Part shown: in pieces, positions 8,835 through 15,809 of the stretch
How positions within the stretch are numbered: position 1 is the stretch's first letter
Layout of the letters: each line of letters begins with the position of its first letter
Assembly: GCA_029237615.1 (NCBI GenBank)
Contig: JAQNCM010000408.1
Location: 1-37,208, forward strand
Length of the DNA: 37,208 bases
Source: Mucilaginibacter sp.
GTDB taxonomy: Bacteria; Bacteroidota; Bacteroidia; Sphingobacteriales; Sphingobacteriaceae
Direction: 5' to 3'
Notes under the pieces: generated by a model
What the model was told of the DNA's origin: nothing
Databases searched by the model: none
What the model saw: the letters and a program-made list of their open reading frames with translations, nothing else
Made by a program: the position numbers and the translations under genes

Positions 8835-9794
8835 TCAACTATCATCTCTTTGCTGCCGGTTCAGTAGATTTCCGAGTAGGTGCCGGGCCCTGTTCAGTTG
8901 TAATTTTACCGTTCCCAGTGGCAGCCCAAGCTGTTCGGCGATGTCCTCGTACGACAACTCTTCGAAATAACGCAAATTCAATAAGTCCCTGTACCGCACA
9001 GGCAATTTCGAAATAAGTTGAAGCAGTTCAGATTTCGCCGTGTTCCGTTTAGACAGCTCATTTTCGCTTTCCAGAAAGACGTCACTAAATATTTCATCTT
9101 GGTTTTGCTTACCGGAAGTAATTCCCGCCAATTTGTTTTTTCTGATAAAGTTAATGCTCCTGTTAATAGCGACGCGATAAAGCCAGGTACTAAACTGCAA
9201 CTCGTCCGTTACGCTATTAATTTGCTCAAAAGCAATCGCCAGCGTCTCGACGGTGAGATCCATGGCGTCCTCTTCATCGATCACCATTCTCAAGATCTTA
9301 TGATAAACGAAATTTTTATAACTATGCATGAGCTGGCTATAGGCTGCCATATTTCCCTGTTGCGCTTCAAGTACTAAATTGAAGTCTTTTTTTTCGGCTC
9401 GGCTAATTTCTTTTTCTGCAAAAAAATTCTTGTCCGGCTGATGGCTGCTCTCCAAAACCGCGACATTATATAATGCATAAGTCTGGTTTACGATCTCATT
9501 TAATTCGCCGCGAATCTCTGCAGGAGGTTCACCCTTGAAAGCCGCAGATACCAGCTCAAGGGCTGTTGCGACATCCTTATTCTGGACAGCCAGTGATGCC
9601 GCGCTGCGGAACAGCACGGAGCGTGTTGGTTCTGCTTCGAAATCATTCAAAAGTTCATAGGCCGCTTCTTTTTCAAAAACCAGGGCCTGTTCCAGGTAAA
9701 CCAGGTGAAGTGGGTTATCTCCTCCCGCTAATGCCTCATTGGCTTTTCTTACCAGTTCCATGGCTTGCCGGTGTAGATCACGGATGTTTCTCAT
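8835..9794 (-). CDS. ECF-type sigma factor with extra N-terminal domain
   Basis: The 319-aa protein has a C-terminal sigma-70 family ECF core. Region 2 lies at about residues 148-220 (DEEDAMDLTVETL, FSTWLYRVAINRSINFIRK) and region 4 at about 255-312 with the helix-turn-helix SYEDIAEQLGLPLGTVKLQL. Typical ECF factors are about 170-200 aa; here about 125 additional N-terminal residues precede the core. These are helical and contain EAEPTRSVLFRSAASLAV (residues 53-70) and GEPPAEI. From memory, this resembles a small stand-alone family in cyanobacteria and Bacteroidota that carries a PTRSVLxRSAASLAL motif. No anti-sigma gene is adjacent. Its ATG overlaps the stop of the upstream gene (ATGA, 9794-9791), indicating translational coupling. 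It may direct transcription of the surrounding cluster; that is inference. Confidence 0.88.
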   Translation of the reverse strand: MRNIRDLHRQAMELVRKANEALAGGDNPLHLVYLEQALVFEKEAAYELLNDFEAEPTRSVLFRSAASLAVQNKDVATALELVSAAFKGEPPAEIRGELNEIVNQTYALYNVAVLESSHQPDKNFFAEKEISRAEKKDFNLVLEAQQGNMAAYSQLMHSYKNFVYHKILRMVIDEEDAMDLTVETLAIAFEQINSVTDELQFSTWLYRVAINRSINFIRKNKLAGITSGKQNQDEIFSDVFLESENELSKRNTAKSELLQLISKLPVRYRDLLNLRYFEELSYEDIAEQLGLPLGTVKLQLNRARHLLGNLLNRQQRDDS

Positions 9795-10330
9795 TTTTTT
9801 CCAAAGTAAGCTTTTGGTGTGGAAAATTCTATGACCGCAATATAAGCCGGAATACCCAAGTCGTCACTTTTAGCGGTTTGTTCCTTTTTTTCACCGATTC
9901 TACGCTTTAAATTATTACTTGGTGTCTCTTCATCGATCCCGGAAATTTCCAAACGCGCTTTCAAAAAGTTTCGCTCATCATATAAAACATGGTTTTCATC
10001 ATATCCCAGCCAATAGTCGATCCCCGTGCCGATTATCGCTTCCTCCAGGATATGATAACTCGTGTTTCGCCTGCTCAAATAAAATCCTACTGCTTCGGCT
10101 GCTCGCTCGGTGATCTTAGTTGATTCCTTGTAGCCAGCCTCGATCACCCCTTTGCTCCATGCGACCGCAAATTGTTCAGCTTGCGCCTCATTCACTAATG
10201 CGACCTCGCAACCGGAGGCATGTCCATGTTTCTCTAGAGCGACGATGCAATTCTCCGCCAGGAAATCACAATGGATAGGGCTGAACTGGTCTGCAAAAAA
10301 CTTCAGGTCCTCAATAATAAAAATATCCAT
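9791..10330 (-). CDS. Unknown protein with GTGxDYWLG and ARLExSGI motifs
   Basis: The 179-aa soluble protein has two striking motifs, GTGIDYWLGY at residues 101-110 and ARLEISGI at 125-132. I recall these from an uncharacterised small-protein family often written as GTGxDYWLG...ARLEVSGI. The spacing of D105 and E128 within hydrophobic strands loosely recalls a nuclease-like D...E core, but the usual lysine is absent and this is speculative. It is coupled by a 4-base ATGA overlap to the sigma factor whose N-terminal domain belongs to another small family, so a physical partnership is plausible. It starts 39 bases after the stop of the SLATT-like membrane gene. Confidence 0.8.
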   Translation of the reverse strand: MDIFIIEDLKFFADQFSPIHCDFLAENCIVALEKHGHASGCEVALVNEAQAEQFAVAWSKGVIEAGYKESTKITERAAEAVGFYLSRRNTSYHILEEAIIGTGIDYWLGYDENHVLYDERNFLKARLEISGIDEETPSNNLKRRIGEKKEQTAKSDDLGIPAYIAVIEFSTPKAYFGKK

Positions 10331-10369
10331 CTAAACGAATCTACAAAAAATTGCTGTCAAAAAGTGATA

Positions 10370-11137
10370 TTACGATCCCTGCGAACCGCGGTCGGATAGG
10401 GCGCCTTCCCAGTACTTGTAAAAATCGCCCTTGATGGTTTTATACTGGTCGACGAAGGCTTGCACCTGTTGGGGAGTGTTCAGCTCCTTGAGCTTGTCCG
10501 CATTCTCCACGTCATCCAATAACGAGCGTAGTTTATTGCTCAGGGTTTTATTGATCAGCCAGTATTTCTCGACGTTAAAAAAGGTCATGATGGAGGTGTA
10601 AATGGTGATAATCGTTCCGATCACCAAGGCCACGTTTTTGGAGAAGATGGGGTAACCGGTGACGAACCAGCCCGATTTAGCCTCAAAATGCAGTCCCAAT
10701 ACGACCGTAGACAAGCCCGCCAGGATGATCGTGCAGATCTTATAATAGAACACCATGCGGTAGTTGCCATAAGCCGCGTTTCCATAACGCTGCGCATCTT
10801 TGTTCACTTTCTGCACCAGGTCCAGTACAGCCGGATCTGGGCTCAGCAAAGGCTTGTTATAAGGATAAGGCGGTAAAAAGATCTTATTGTGCACGATCGT
10901 GAAGATCAATGCGCACATCACCGCAAATTCGATCCCCACAATAAACCAGCGCGCGCTGCTTATAAATTCGTTGGAGTAAAAATAACTCGTGACCATGAGC
11001 AAGCCGAACACGCAAAGGATAAGAAAACATTTGCTGAACAATACCATGGCCGCGGAAAGCTGGTAATAGAAACGGTACTTTTTTTCGTTTTCGCTATCGC
11101 TGCCTTGCGATGAGGGTTGAATTTCGATGTCGCTCAT
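10370..11137 (-). CDS. SLATT/DUF4231-like four-helix membrane protein
   Basis: The 255-aa protein has four predicted membrane helices at about residues 28-50, 63-84, 129-150 and 167-187. After the last helix comes an amphipathic segment, FFNVEKYWLINKTLSNKLRSL at about 187-205, then a charged C-terminal tail. The second helix pair and the W...L...L segment resemble SLATT-domain (DUF4231-type) proteins. That family has been proposed, by comparative genomics, to form membrane pores as effectors in nucleotide-signal conflict systems. The assignment rests on topology and motif resemblance only. It follows the outer-membrane gene by 15 bases and precedes the GTGxDYWLG gene, so it is probably part of one operon. 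No nucleotide cyclase or polymerase gene is visible nearby. Confidence 0.72.
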   Translation of the reverse strand: MSDIEIQPSSQGSDSENEKKYRFYYQLSAAMVLFSKCFLILCVFGLLMVTSYFYSNEFISSARWFIVGIEFAVMCALIFTIVHNKIFLPPYPYNKPLLSPDPAVLDLVQKVNKDAQRYGNAAYGNYRMVFYYKICTIILAGLSTVVLGLHFEAKSGWFVTGYPIFSKNVALVIGTIITIYTSIMTFFNVEKYWLINKTLSNKLRSLLDDVENADKLKELNTPQQVQAFVDQYKTIKGDFYKYWEGALSDRGSQGS

Positions 11138-11152
11138 GGTTATGGGGTAAAT

Positions 11153-12037
11153 TTATAATTGGATATTAACGGTTAACTGCCAAAATTTTTGTGGCTTTAA
11201 GCCCTGCAATGGGTTTGAGCCATCATTATACGTTACGCCTAAGGATACCTGCGTGCTTTCCTGGTCAACGATGTAGAAGCTTAATCCTGCTTTGAATAAG
11301 TGTGTGCCGTTTTCACCGTTGCCGGTCTGATTAGTAAAAGCATCGCGGCCGGTATAATCCAGCGATGCTTCGATCAGTTTATGCGGCGCGTTATTGACCG
11401 GATCGGGGTTGTGTTTGTTGACGGCAAAGGCGCCTGAAACGTTATACAGTCCCCTGAATATGGTCCCGGTTTGGGTGGAGGCTTTAGATTGGATGATTTG
11501 CTGGTATTCAAAGCCGATATAAGGCGTGAGCAGGTAAGTAAACGCGTCATCGGCTAAATAGCCCGGCGCGTTGACCCGGAAGCCCTGGTCAGCTTTGAAT
11601 AAAGTATAATTGCCGGTTACGGCCAGCGAATGGGTAGAGTCTTTCCAGTCATGGACATACTTGGCGCCCGCGGTGATGAGCTGCTGCCAGTGATCTGCCT
11701 TTTGCAGCCATTGACCGGAATAGCCGGCGGACAGGTTTTCCTGCGTTTTATCGATCAGCGTATTTTTGTGAAACTCGACCAGCACTTTGGAAGTGAAGGT
11801 TGCTGACTGCGCGAACTTATAAGCCAGTCCGGCGTCGATCAGCCAGCTTTTGGCTTTGCCGTCGGGCAGGGTAAACTGGAACTGTGCGGGTGAAGGCTTC
11901 TTGCCGCTTTCATCGAAGGTGTTTTGCAGCTGGAAATTTTTTAATGAAAAAATGCCGGTGGTGTCCTTATGCTCCTGCGCGAAGGCACCGCAGGCGGTGA
12001 GCAATAGCGCGAAGCCTAAAAATAGTGTGTTTTTCAT
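11153..12037 (-). CDS. Outer-membrane beta-barrel-like protein
   Basis: I place the start at the ATG at 12037 because it begins a clear signal peptide (MKNTLFLGFALLLTACGAFA, cleavage after AFAQ-like site near residue 21). It also overlaps the previous stop as ATGA. The mature ~273 residues show alternating polar/hydrophobic strands throughout (for example SLAVTGNYTLF, LTPYIGFEYQQI, KAGLSFYIVDQE) and end in LTVNIQL, all typical of an outer-membrane barrel. I do not recognise a specific porin family. The signal peptide contains a Cys (TACG) that could also serve as a lipoprotein site, but the following AFAQ argues for ordinary signal peptidase cleavage. It is the only obvious envelope-exported product of this cluster. 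Confidence 0.75.
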   Translation of the reverse strand: MKNTLFLGFALLLTACGAFAQEHKDTTGIFSLKNFQLQNTFDESGKKPSPAQFQFTLPDGKAKSWLIDAGLAYKFAQSATFTSKVLVEFHKNTLIDKTQENLSAGYSGQWLQKADHWQQLITAGAKYVHDWKDSTHSLAVTGNYTLFKADQGFRVNAPGYLADDAFTYLLTPYIGFEYQQIIQSKASTQTGTIFRGLYNVSGAFAVNKHNPDPVNNAPHKLIEASLDYTGRDAFTNQTGNGENGTHLFKAGLSFYIVDQESTQVSLGVTYNDGSNPLQGLKPQKFWQLTVNIQL

Positions 12038-12285
12038 GAGGCTTGCCCTCCCGTCATGGTGATACAATCATTAACGGATTTATCAGTGTCAATGGAGCCT
12101 GGGCTGACCGTTTTACCAGTGCCGTACTGGTCCGCGATGTCCTGTAATTTATTGGCGAGCTTGTCGCACATCAGATCGGTGTAGGCCAATGCTTTTAATT
12201 TGGTGGCGCCTTTTAAAAGGTCGGGCTGATCTGGCCGTCCGCCAATGATAAGGATTTGTGATTTAATGTCGGTTTCGATGGGCAT
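12034..12285 (-). CDS. Small unknown protein heading the second operon
   Basis: The 83-aa product is soluble, with one predicted strand at the start (SQILIIGG) and a helical middle (LADKLANKLQDIADQYG-like). I do not recognise the family. Its TGA stop overlaps the ATG of the outer-membrane gene (ATGA at 12037-12034), so the two are translationally coupled. It is GC-rich like its downstream neighbours and is the first gene of the cluster that runs to 8835. The upstream 420 bases hold no gene on this strand, so the operon promoter should lie just before it; I saw no exact -7 box there. Confidence 0.65.
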   Translation of the reverse strand: MPIETDIKSQILIIGGRPDQPDLLKGATKLKALAYTDLMCDKLANKLQDIADQYGTGKTVSPGSIDTDKSVNDCITMTGGQAS

Positions 12286-12561
12286 AGCAATAAGTTTTAA
12301 GGTAGGTCTAAAATAACTACTTCTTTCGAGACCTCCAAATTAATTCGTGTTTAAGTGACTGATAAAGAGCGATTAGTGAACAGAATAAGAAAAAGATTGG
12401 TTTACGAACCTGATTTCGGTCACTACCATTAGTTTCTCCTGATGGATGTAAAGTAAGCGCAGCACCGCAAGCATCCGCCGTTATTTCAGCTTTGTGAGGA
12501 ATTGCAGTATTTCTTTAGGAAACAGAGATTATAACTCTTTTTAAAATTATAGGTGGACTTT

Positions 12562-12633
12562 ATGCAGCCTTGGCAAAAGAAAATGGAACCAGTACCCTGC
12601 ACCTGTTCCATTTTTTTTGCTTCAAGGCTGCAT
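12562..12633. repeat. 72-base long imperfect hairpin
   Basis: The left arm (12562-12592, beginning ATGCAGCCTTG) and the right arm (12602-12633, ending CAAGGCTGCAT) are inverted copies over about 31 bases. The outer 11 bases are a perfect match, the middle is a few-base-shifted A-rich/T-rich part, and an inner AATGGAAC/GTTCCATT core surrounds a ~10-base loop. The T-run after the inner stem could let the inner hairpin act as a plus-strand terminator. The full length is more than a terminator needs and could equally be a small palindromic element. No transposase is adjacent. Confidence 0.7.
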
Positions 12634-12674
12634 TCGTTGGGTTTATTTAAATGTTAAATATGCGGGAGACTTAT

Positions 12675-12682
12675 TACCTTCG
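12675..12682 (+). promoter_or_regulatory. Candidate -7 box for the 12707 gene
   Basis: TACCTTCG here differs by one base from the Bacteroidota -7 consensus TAnnTTTG and lies 25 bases ahead of the ATG at 12707. The -33 element about 20 bases upstream is weak (only T-rich sequence), so this is a tentative call. Confidence 0.35.
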
Positions 12683-12706
12683 TAATTCTTAGACCTATTT
12701 GCGCCC

Positions 12707-13114
12707 ATGACAAAGGCAGCTATAGAAGCCCACGCGGCTTTAATCACTCAGATTAAATCTGCCTTAGAACAGCACCGCGAGATTTATGCAGCTGGGAACA
12801 AACTGGTCATCTGCTTTACAGAGGAAAATGCCGTAAAAGACGGGCTATCCGTATTTCAAAAAGCGGCCGATGGATTTTCCATTGAATTTGCAATTAAACA
12901 ATACGGCGAAAAGTTCAACGTCATCGAGGTTTTTATCCCCCACAATGATCGCATCAAATTTTATGTTGAGATCAATCGCTTAGCTAAAGTCAGCTTGCCG
13001 GAAATCAAGGCACTTAATGGGAAAGAAGGCGCACTGGAGTGTGCATTTACCGATACTGGTAACACTTTGCAAATAAAAGCTACAGCCACTTATTCTTACG
13101 AGTTCATCCACTAG
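12707..13114 (+). CDS. Unknown 135-aa soluble protein
   Basis: The product has an N-terminal helix (about residues 4-27), then alternating strands (LVICFTEEN, FSIEFAIKQYG, FNVIEVFIP, KFYVEIN). It ends with two more strands (ALECAFTD, TLQIKATATYS). This is a small alpha/beta fold without recognisable catalytic motifs, signal peptide or membrane helix. I do not recognise the family. It stands alone on the plus strand between the hairpin element and tRNA-Asn, with lower GC than the left operons. Its frame is supported by length and regular secondary-structure pattern. Confidence 0.65.
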   Translation: MTKAAIEAHAALITQIKSALEQHREIYAAGNKLVICFTEENAVKDGLSVFQKAADGFSIEFAIKQYGEKFNVIEVFIPHNDRIKFYVEINRLAKVSLPEIKALNGKEGALECAFTDTGNTLQIKATATYSYEFIH

Positions 13115-13322
13115 AGAATATAGCTAACCAAAATTAACCATCTAACCTATTATATGGCTGCTTTTGGATTTTTCTTTAGACAAGCCAGCTAGTCAAATCG
13201 GTTCAAAAAAAAACATCATATCCATTTTACTGTCTACAAAGACGCTCAAATTCTCATTTAGTGCGTGCAGAAAAATTCTGCATGATTTTAAAAACTTTAA
13301 AAATGTGTGAGAAATGTGTGAG
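13115..13322. other. Spacer with small hairpin and 11-bp tandem repeat
   Basis: No gene is seen. A small hairpin (TGCAGAA/TTCTGCA with a 3-base loop) lies at 13266-13282. Two exact head-to-tail copies of AAATGTGTGAG occupy 13301-13311 and 13312-13322, immediately before the tRNA-Asn terminator. Short direct repeats beside a tRNA can be recombinase arm sites, but no integrase gene is in the window. Confidence 0.55.
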
Positions 13323-13354
13323 AAACAAAAAACCCAACTCGCCAGAGTTGGGTT
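13323..13354 (-). terminator. Intrinsic terminator of tRNA-Asn
   Basis: AACCCAACTC (13331-13340) and GAGTTGGGTT (13345-13354) form a perfect 10-bp stem with a 4-base loop. On the minus strand it is followed by a T-rich tract (TTTTGTTTCT). It begins 18 bases beyond the 3' end of the tRNA. Confidence 0.88.
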
Positions 13355-13372
13355 AAATCATTGATTTTCAAG

Positions 13373-13446
13373 CTCCTGAGGCTGGGCTCGAACCAGCGAC
13401 CCTCTGATTAACAGTCAGATGCTCTAACCAGCTGAGCTACTCAGGA
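13373..13446 (-). tRNA. tRNA-Asn (anticodon GTT)
   Basis: A full cloverleaf can be folded on the minus strand. The acceptor stem is TCCTGAG/CTCAGGA, the D-arm holds AGCTCAGCTGGTTAGAGC, and the anticodon stem TCTGA/TCAGA carries loop CTGTTAA (GTT, Asn). The T-arm has GGTTCGAGCC and the discriminator base is G. CCA is not encoded. It has its own promoter-like box and terminator, so it is a single-gene unit. It marks the border between the GC-rich accessory block and the rest of the window. Confidence 0.96.
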
Positions 13447-13468
13447 GTGTTTTCCGGTTTGGAGTGTG

Positions 13469-13500
13469 CAAAAGTATAATTTCTGACTTAATTACGCAAT
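13469..13500 (-). promoter_or_regulatory. Promoter of tRNA-Asn
   Basis: Read on the minus strand, TACTTTTG (13476-13469) matches the -7 box TAnnTTTG exactly. A one-mismatch -33 box ATTG (13500-13497) stands 20 bases upstream. The -7 box lies 22 bases before the first base of the mature tRNA. Confidence 0.6.
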
Positions 13501-13643
13501 ACCTGTTTCAAAAAAAATCAAAATAGTTTTTCAGGCTCTTTTATTCGTTAAACCAGTTAACATCGGCCGATTCAGAAGCTGGAAGCTACCTTTCAGCTTT
13601 TGTTTTAAGCTTTTTCCGTATTTTGCAATCTTAATAAATTATC

Positions 13644-14058
13644 ATGTGGATATGTCCCGTATGTAACCAACAATTTGTAAATACCAACCAGGTACATTCC
13701 TGCCGGGATAAGGAACTTGCCAACTTTTTGGATGGTAAAAGCCAGCACACCATTGAATTGTTTGATTATTTGGTGAAGGAATACCCAACAGATAGGGAAA
13801 GTTACCGTGCATCCTGCAAAGTCGATGATCACATTTTCCGCCCGGACAAGGTTCGCTTATGTTATTCAGCTTGGTAAAAATTTCGTGGATGTTGTATTTC
13901 CTTTTAAACAGGTATATGTAGATAATCTCTGCTTCAATAAAATTAAAGCGGTACCCGGCAGTAATGATTTTAATCATCATTTACGCTTGTATTTTAAAGA
14001 GGAGCTGAACGAAGACGTGCGGATGTATATGAAACTGGCTTATGAAAGCGGATGCTGA
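13644..14058 (+). pseudogene. DUF5655-like protein with a frameshift
   Basis: Two overlapping frames encode consecutive parts of one protein. Frame one (13644 to a stop at 13877) starts with a zinc-ribbon-like motif, MWICPVCNQQF...HSC (Cys4, Cys7, His18, Cys20). The other frame (usable from before 13807 to the stop at 14058) continues with IGKVTVHPAKSMITF and the rest of a DUF5655-type domain, ending KLAYESGC. Dropping one C from the CCC run at 13784-13786 joins them into a single 137-aa protein (...LVKEYQQIGKVTVHPAKS...). This is either a recent single-base inactivation or a sequencing error. The stop is directly adjacent to the stop of the convergent pentapeptide gene. Function of the family is unknown to me. 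Confidence 0.82.
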
Positions 14059-14469
14059 TTATTGCTTATACGATCTCAACAAGTCTTCTACCAGTATTCC
14101 GTTTATTTTCATCCCGTTTAAATTACAATCACTGATGCTTACATTGCTTAAGTTGCAATTTATAAAAGTGCTATCGCTCAATTCACAGTCTTCAAATTTT
14201 AAAGGGCGTTGTTTGGCGTTTGGGTTATAAGCCGGATGTCCCTTGGGAGGCATACCTATACTATGGATATAGGCGCCCCCAAGCTGGGCCCCTTTAATTT
14301 CAAGGTCGCTTAAATTGGCATCAATTATCTTCATATTGGTAGCCGAAACGTCCTCAAAGTACGAATGGTCTATCATTGCGCGTTTTACCCGGATAATTTT
14401 TTTGTCTTCAAATATTTCAACCAATCCATTGGAATGATCGTTGCTGCTTTTGGATACGGTATTTTCCAT
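14059..14469 (-). CDS. Pentapeptide-repeat-like protein
   Basis: The 136-aa protein contains runs with a hydrophobic residue about every fifth position: NMKIIDANLSDLEIKGAQLGG (about 45-65) and CELSDSTFINCNLSNVSISDC (about 94-114). This is the A(D/N)LxX pattern of pentapeptide repeats, which fold as a right-handed quadrilateral beta-helix. A short insert at about 72-90 (PPKGHPAYNPN) interrupts the repeats. No signal peptide or membrane helix is seen, so it is probably cytoplasmic. Some family members mimic DNA and bind gyrase, but nothing here shows that. Its stop touches the stop of the frameshifted DUF5655 gene on the other strand. Confidence 0.75.
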   Translation of the reverse strand: MENTVSKSSNDHSNGLVEIFEDKKIIRVKRAMIDHSYFEDVSATNMKIIDANLSDLEIKGAQLGGAYIHSIGMPPKGHPAYNPNAKQRPLKFEDCELSDSTFINCNLSNVSISDCNLNGMKINGILVEDLLRSYKQ

Positions 14470-14568
14470 AATTTTGGTTTTTATATCAAAATTAGTAACG
14501 AACCACTGATTCTACAAGGGTTAATAATGCCATAATAAGGTTGATTTTAAGCCGTTTTTATTTTTTAA

Positions 14569-15183
14569 ATGATGGAGCAGTTAAATATTTTTGGCGACAC
14601 TTTACCTCCGGTTTCATTACCATCCAACCTGATGGAATATCATCAAAAGATATTTGACGCTGAAGAAAGCAGGACGTTTATGGAAACATTTATCCACACT
14701 GTGCCATGGGAGCAAAAAACAGCGACTATGTACGGTAAGGAGATCATCACCCCAAGGTTAATGGCGTGGTACGGCGATACCGGCAAAGATTATGCATTCT
14801 CCGGTACTAAATATGATCCGATACCATGGACTGATGAGTTGCTCAAAATAAAACTGGTTACAGAGCGAATAGCAGGTATCAGCTTCAACAGTGTCTTACT
14901 TAACTACTACCGGGACGGCAACGATTCGGTAGCCTGGCATAGTGATGATGAATACGAACTCGGCATAAATCCGGTGATCGCTTCGGTAAGCCTGGGGCAG
15001 GCGCGGCGGTTTGATATAAGGCATAAAGCTGATCATCAAAATAAGTACTCCATAACGCTTGAAGATGGTTCGTTGCTGTTGATGAAAGGTGATTTACAGC
15101 ATAATTGGGAGCATCGCATTCCCAAATCAACCAAACCTTTAAGGGAGCGTATTAATTTAACCTTTCGGGTGATCCATCACTAG
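14569..15183 (+). CDS. alkB: AlkB-type Fe(II)/2-oxoglutarate dioxygenase
   Basis: The 204-aa protein carries the AlkB catalytic set: the iron triad H124-x-D126 (VAWHSDDE) with H182 (NWEHRIPK), and the 2-oxoglutarate-binding RxNxTxR as RINLTFR (R194-R200). The substrate-lid motif PRLMAWYGD is at 63-71. The family removes methyl groups from N1-methyladenine and N3-methylcytosine in DNA or RNA by oxidation. The length and PRxxxWYG motif fit the ALKBH2/3-like bacterial branch. Two ATGs stand in a row, so the start could be one codon later. It is convergent with the GDSL gene and their ends overlap by 27 bases. With ligD nearby, it suggests a loose DNA-repair neighbourhood, without evidence of shared control. 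Confidence 0.93.
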   Translation: MMEQLNIFGDTLPPVSLPSNLMEYHQKIFDAEESRTFMETFIHTVPWEQKTATMYGKEIITPRLMAWYGDTGKDYAFSGTKYDPIPWTDELLKIKLVTERIAGISFNSVLLNYYRDGNDSVAWHSDDEYELGINPVIASVSLGQARRFDIRHKADHQNKYSITLEDGSLLLMKGDLQHNWEHRIPKSTKPLRERINLTFRVIHH

Positions 15184-15729
15184 CTTTTTAATAACCGGCC
15201 ATACATTATCTGCAATTACTTTATAACCTTCGGCATTGGGATGAAGCCGGTCGGGGAGGTTAAACTGCGATTTTCCGGCCACGCCATCCAGGAAAAACGG
15301 CACAAATGCTGCTTGATTGTCGTTAGCCAGTTTTAGATAAATTGCGTTGAATTGTACGGCAAAAGTTGACGGAATAAACGCTGGGATCCGCATTCCCATC
15401 AGCGCTATTTTTACATTGGGGTACCTGGCTTTTACCTTGTCTATTATTGCCTGTAAATTTCTAAATATTGTTTGCGGCGAAATGCCGCGGATAATGTCAT
15501 TAATGCCAAGTTCAAGTACAAAAATGCTTACCGGCCTGCTCAGCCAATAAGCGATGCGGTTTAATCCGCCGCCGGATGTGTCGCCGCTAAGGCCGGCATT
15601 AATTACATTGTATTCCAGCTTTGCAGCATTGATCTTTTGCTCAATACGCGCAGGAAACGACTCTATCGCAGTATTATGTAACCCATAACCCGCAGTTAAG
15701 CTATCGCCCAAAAATAAAATATTTTGCAT
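15157..15729 (-). CDS. GDSL/SGNH-type esterase (TesA-like)
   Basis: The 190-aa protein has all four SGNH blocks: GDSLTAGYG with Ser10, Gly48 in NAGLSGD, GIND with Asn77, and DRLHP with Asp160/His163. The family hydrolyses thioesters, arylesters and lysophospholipids. E. coli TesA is exported to the periplasm, but no signal peptide is visible here, so a cytoplasmic location is more likely unless the true start lies elsewhere. Size and motif spacing match arylesterase/TesA-like members. Its 3' end overlaps alkB on the opposite strand by 27 bases. Confidence 0.9.
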   Translation of the reverse strand: MQNILFLGDSLTAGYGLHNTAIESFPARIEQKINAAKLEYNVINAGLSGDTSGGGLNRIAYWLSRPVSIFVLELGINDIIRGISPQTIFRNLQAIIDKVKARYPNVKIALMGMRIPAFIPSTFAVQFNAIYLKLANDNQAAFVPFFLDGVAGKSQFNLPDRLHPNAEGYKVIADNVWPVIKKLVMDHPKG

Positions 15730-15809
15730 ATGGCTTTAACCAGCCCGTAATAGTTATGTTTCTGAATGTTTGAATTTTTACCCGATGCTATCATCTCGCA
15801 TACGCGCAT

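Larger units (their letters stand above)
12286..12706. other. Gene-free boundary region
   Basis: About 420 bases without a believable gene separate the GC-rich left block from the AT-richer right part. It holds the upstream region of the small-protein/OMP operon, a long imperfect inverted repeat at 12562-12633 (listed separately) and the candidate promoter of the plus-strand gene at 12707. No tRNA or longer open frame was found in it. Confidence 0.6.

Noticed and set aside
12037-12067. Earlier start of the outer-membrane protein at 12067
   Set aside because: The signal peptide begins at the ATG at 12037, which also makes an ATGA overlap with the preceding gene.
8835-12285. CBASS or Thoeris-type defence operon
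   Set aside because: The SLATT-like protein alone is not enough; no cyclase, TIR, or other nucleotide-signal enzyme could be recognised.
13323-13446. tRNA-Asn as proven attachment site of the island
   Set aside because: No integrase and no second copy of the tRNA 3' end are in the window, and the tRNA keeps its own terminator; kept only as a hypothesis in the findings.
13807-14058. Separate plus-strand gene starting at GTG 13807
   Set aside because: Its sequence continues the zinc-ribbon frame at 13644 after a one-base shift; it is the second half of one DUF5655-like gene.
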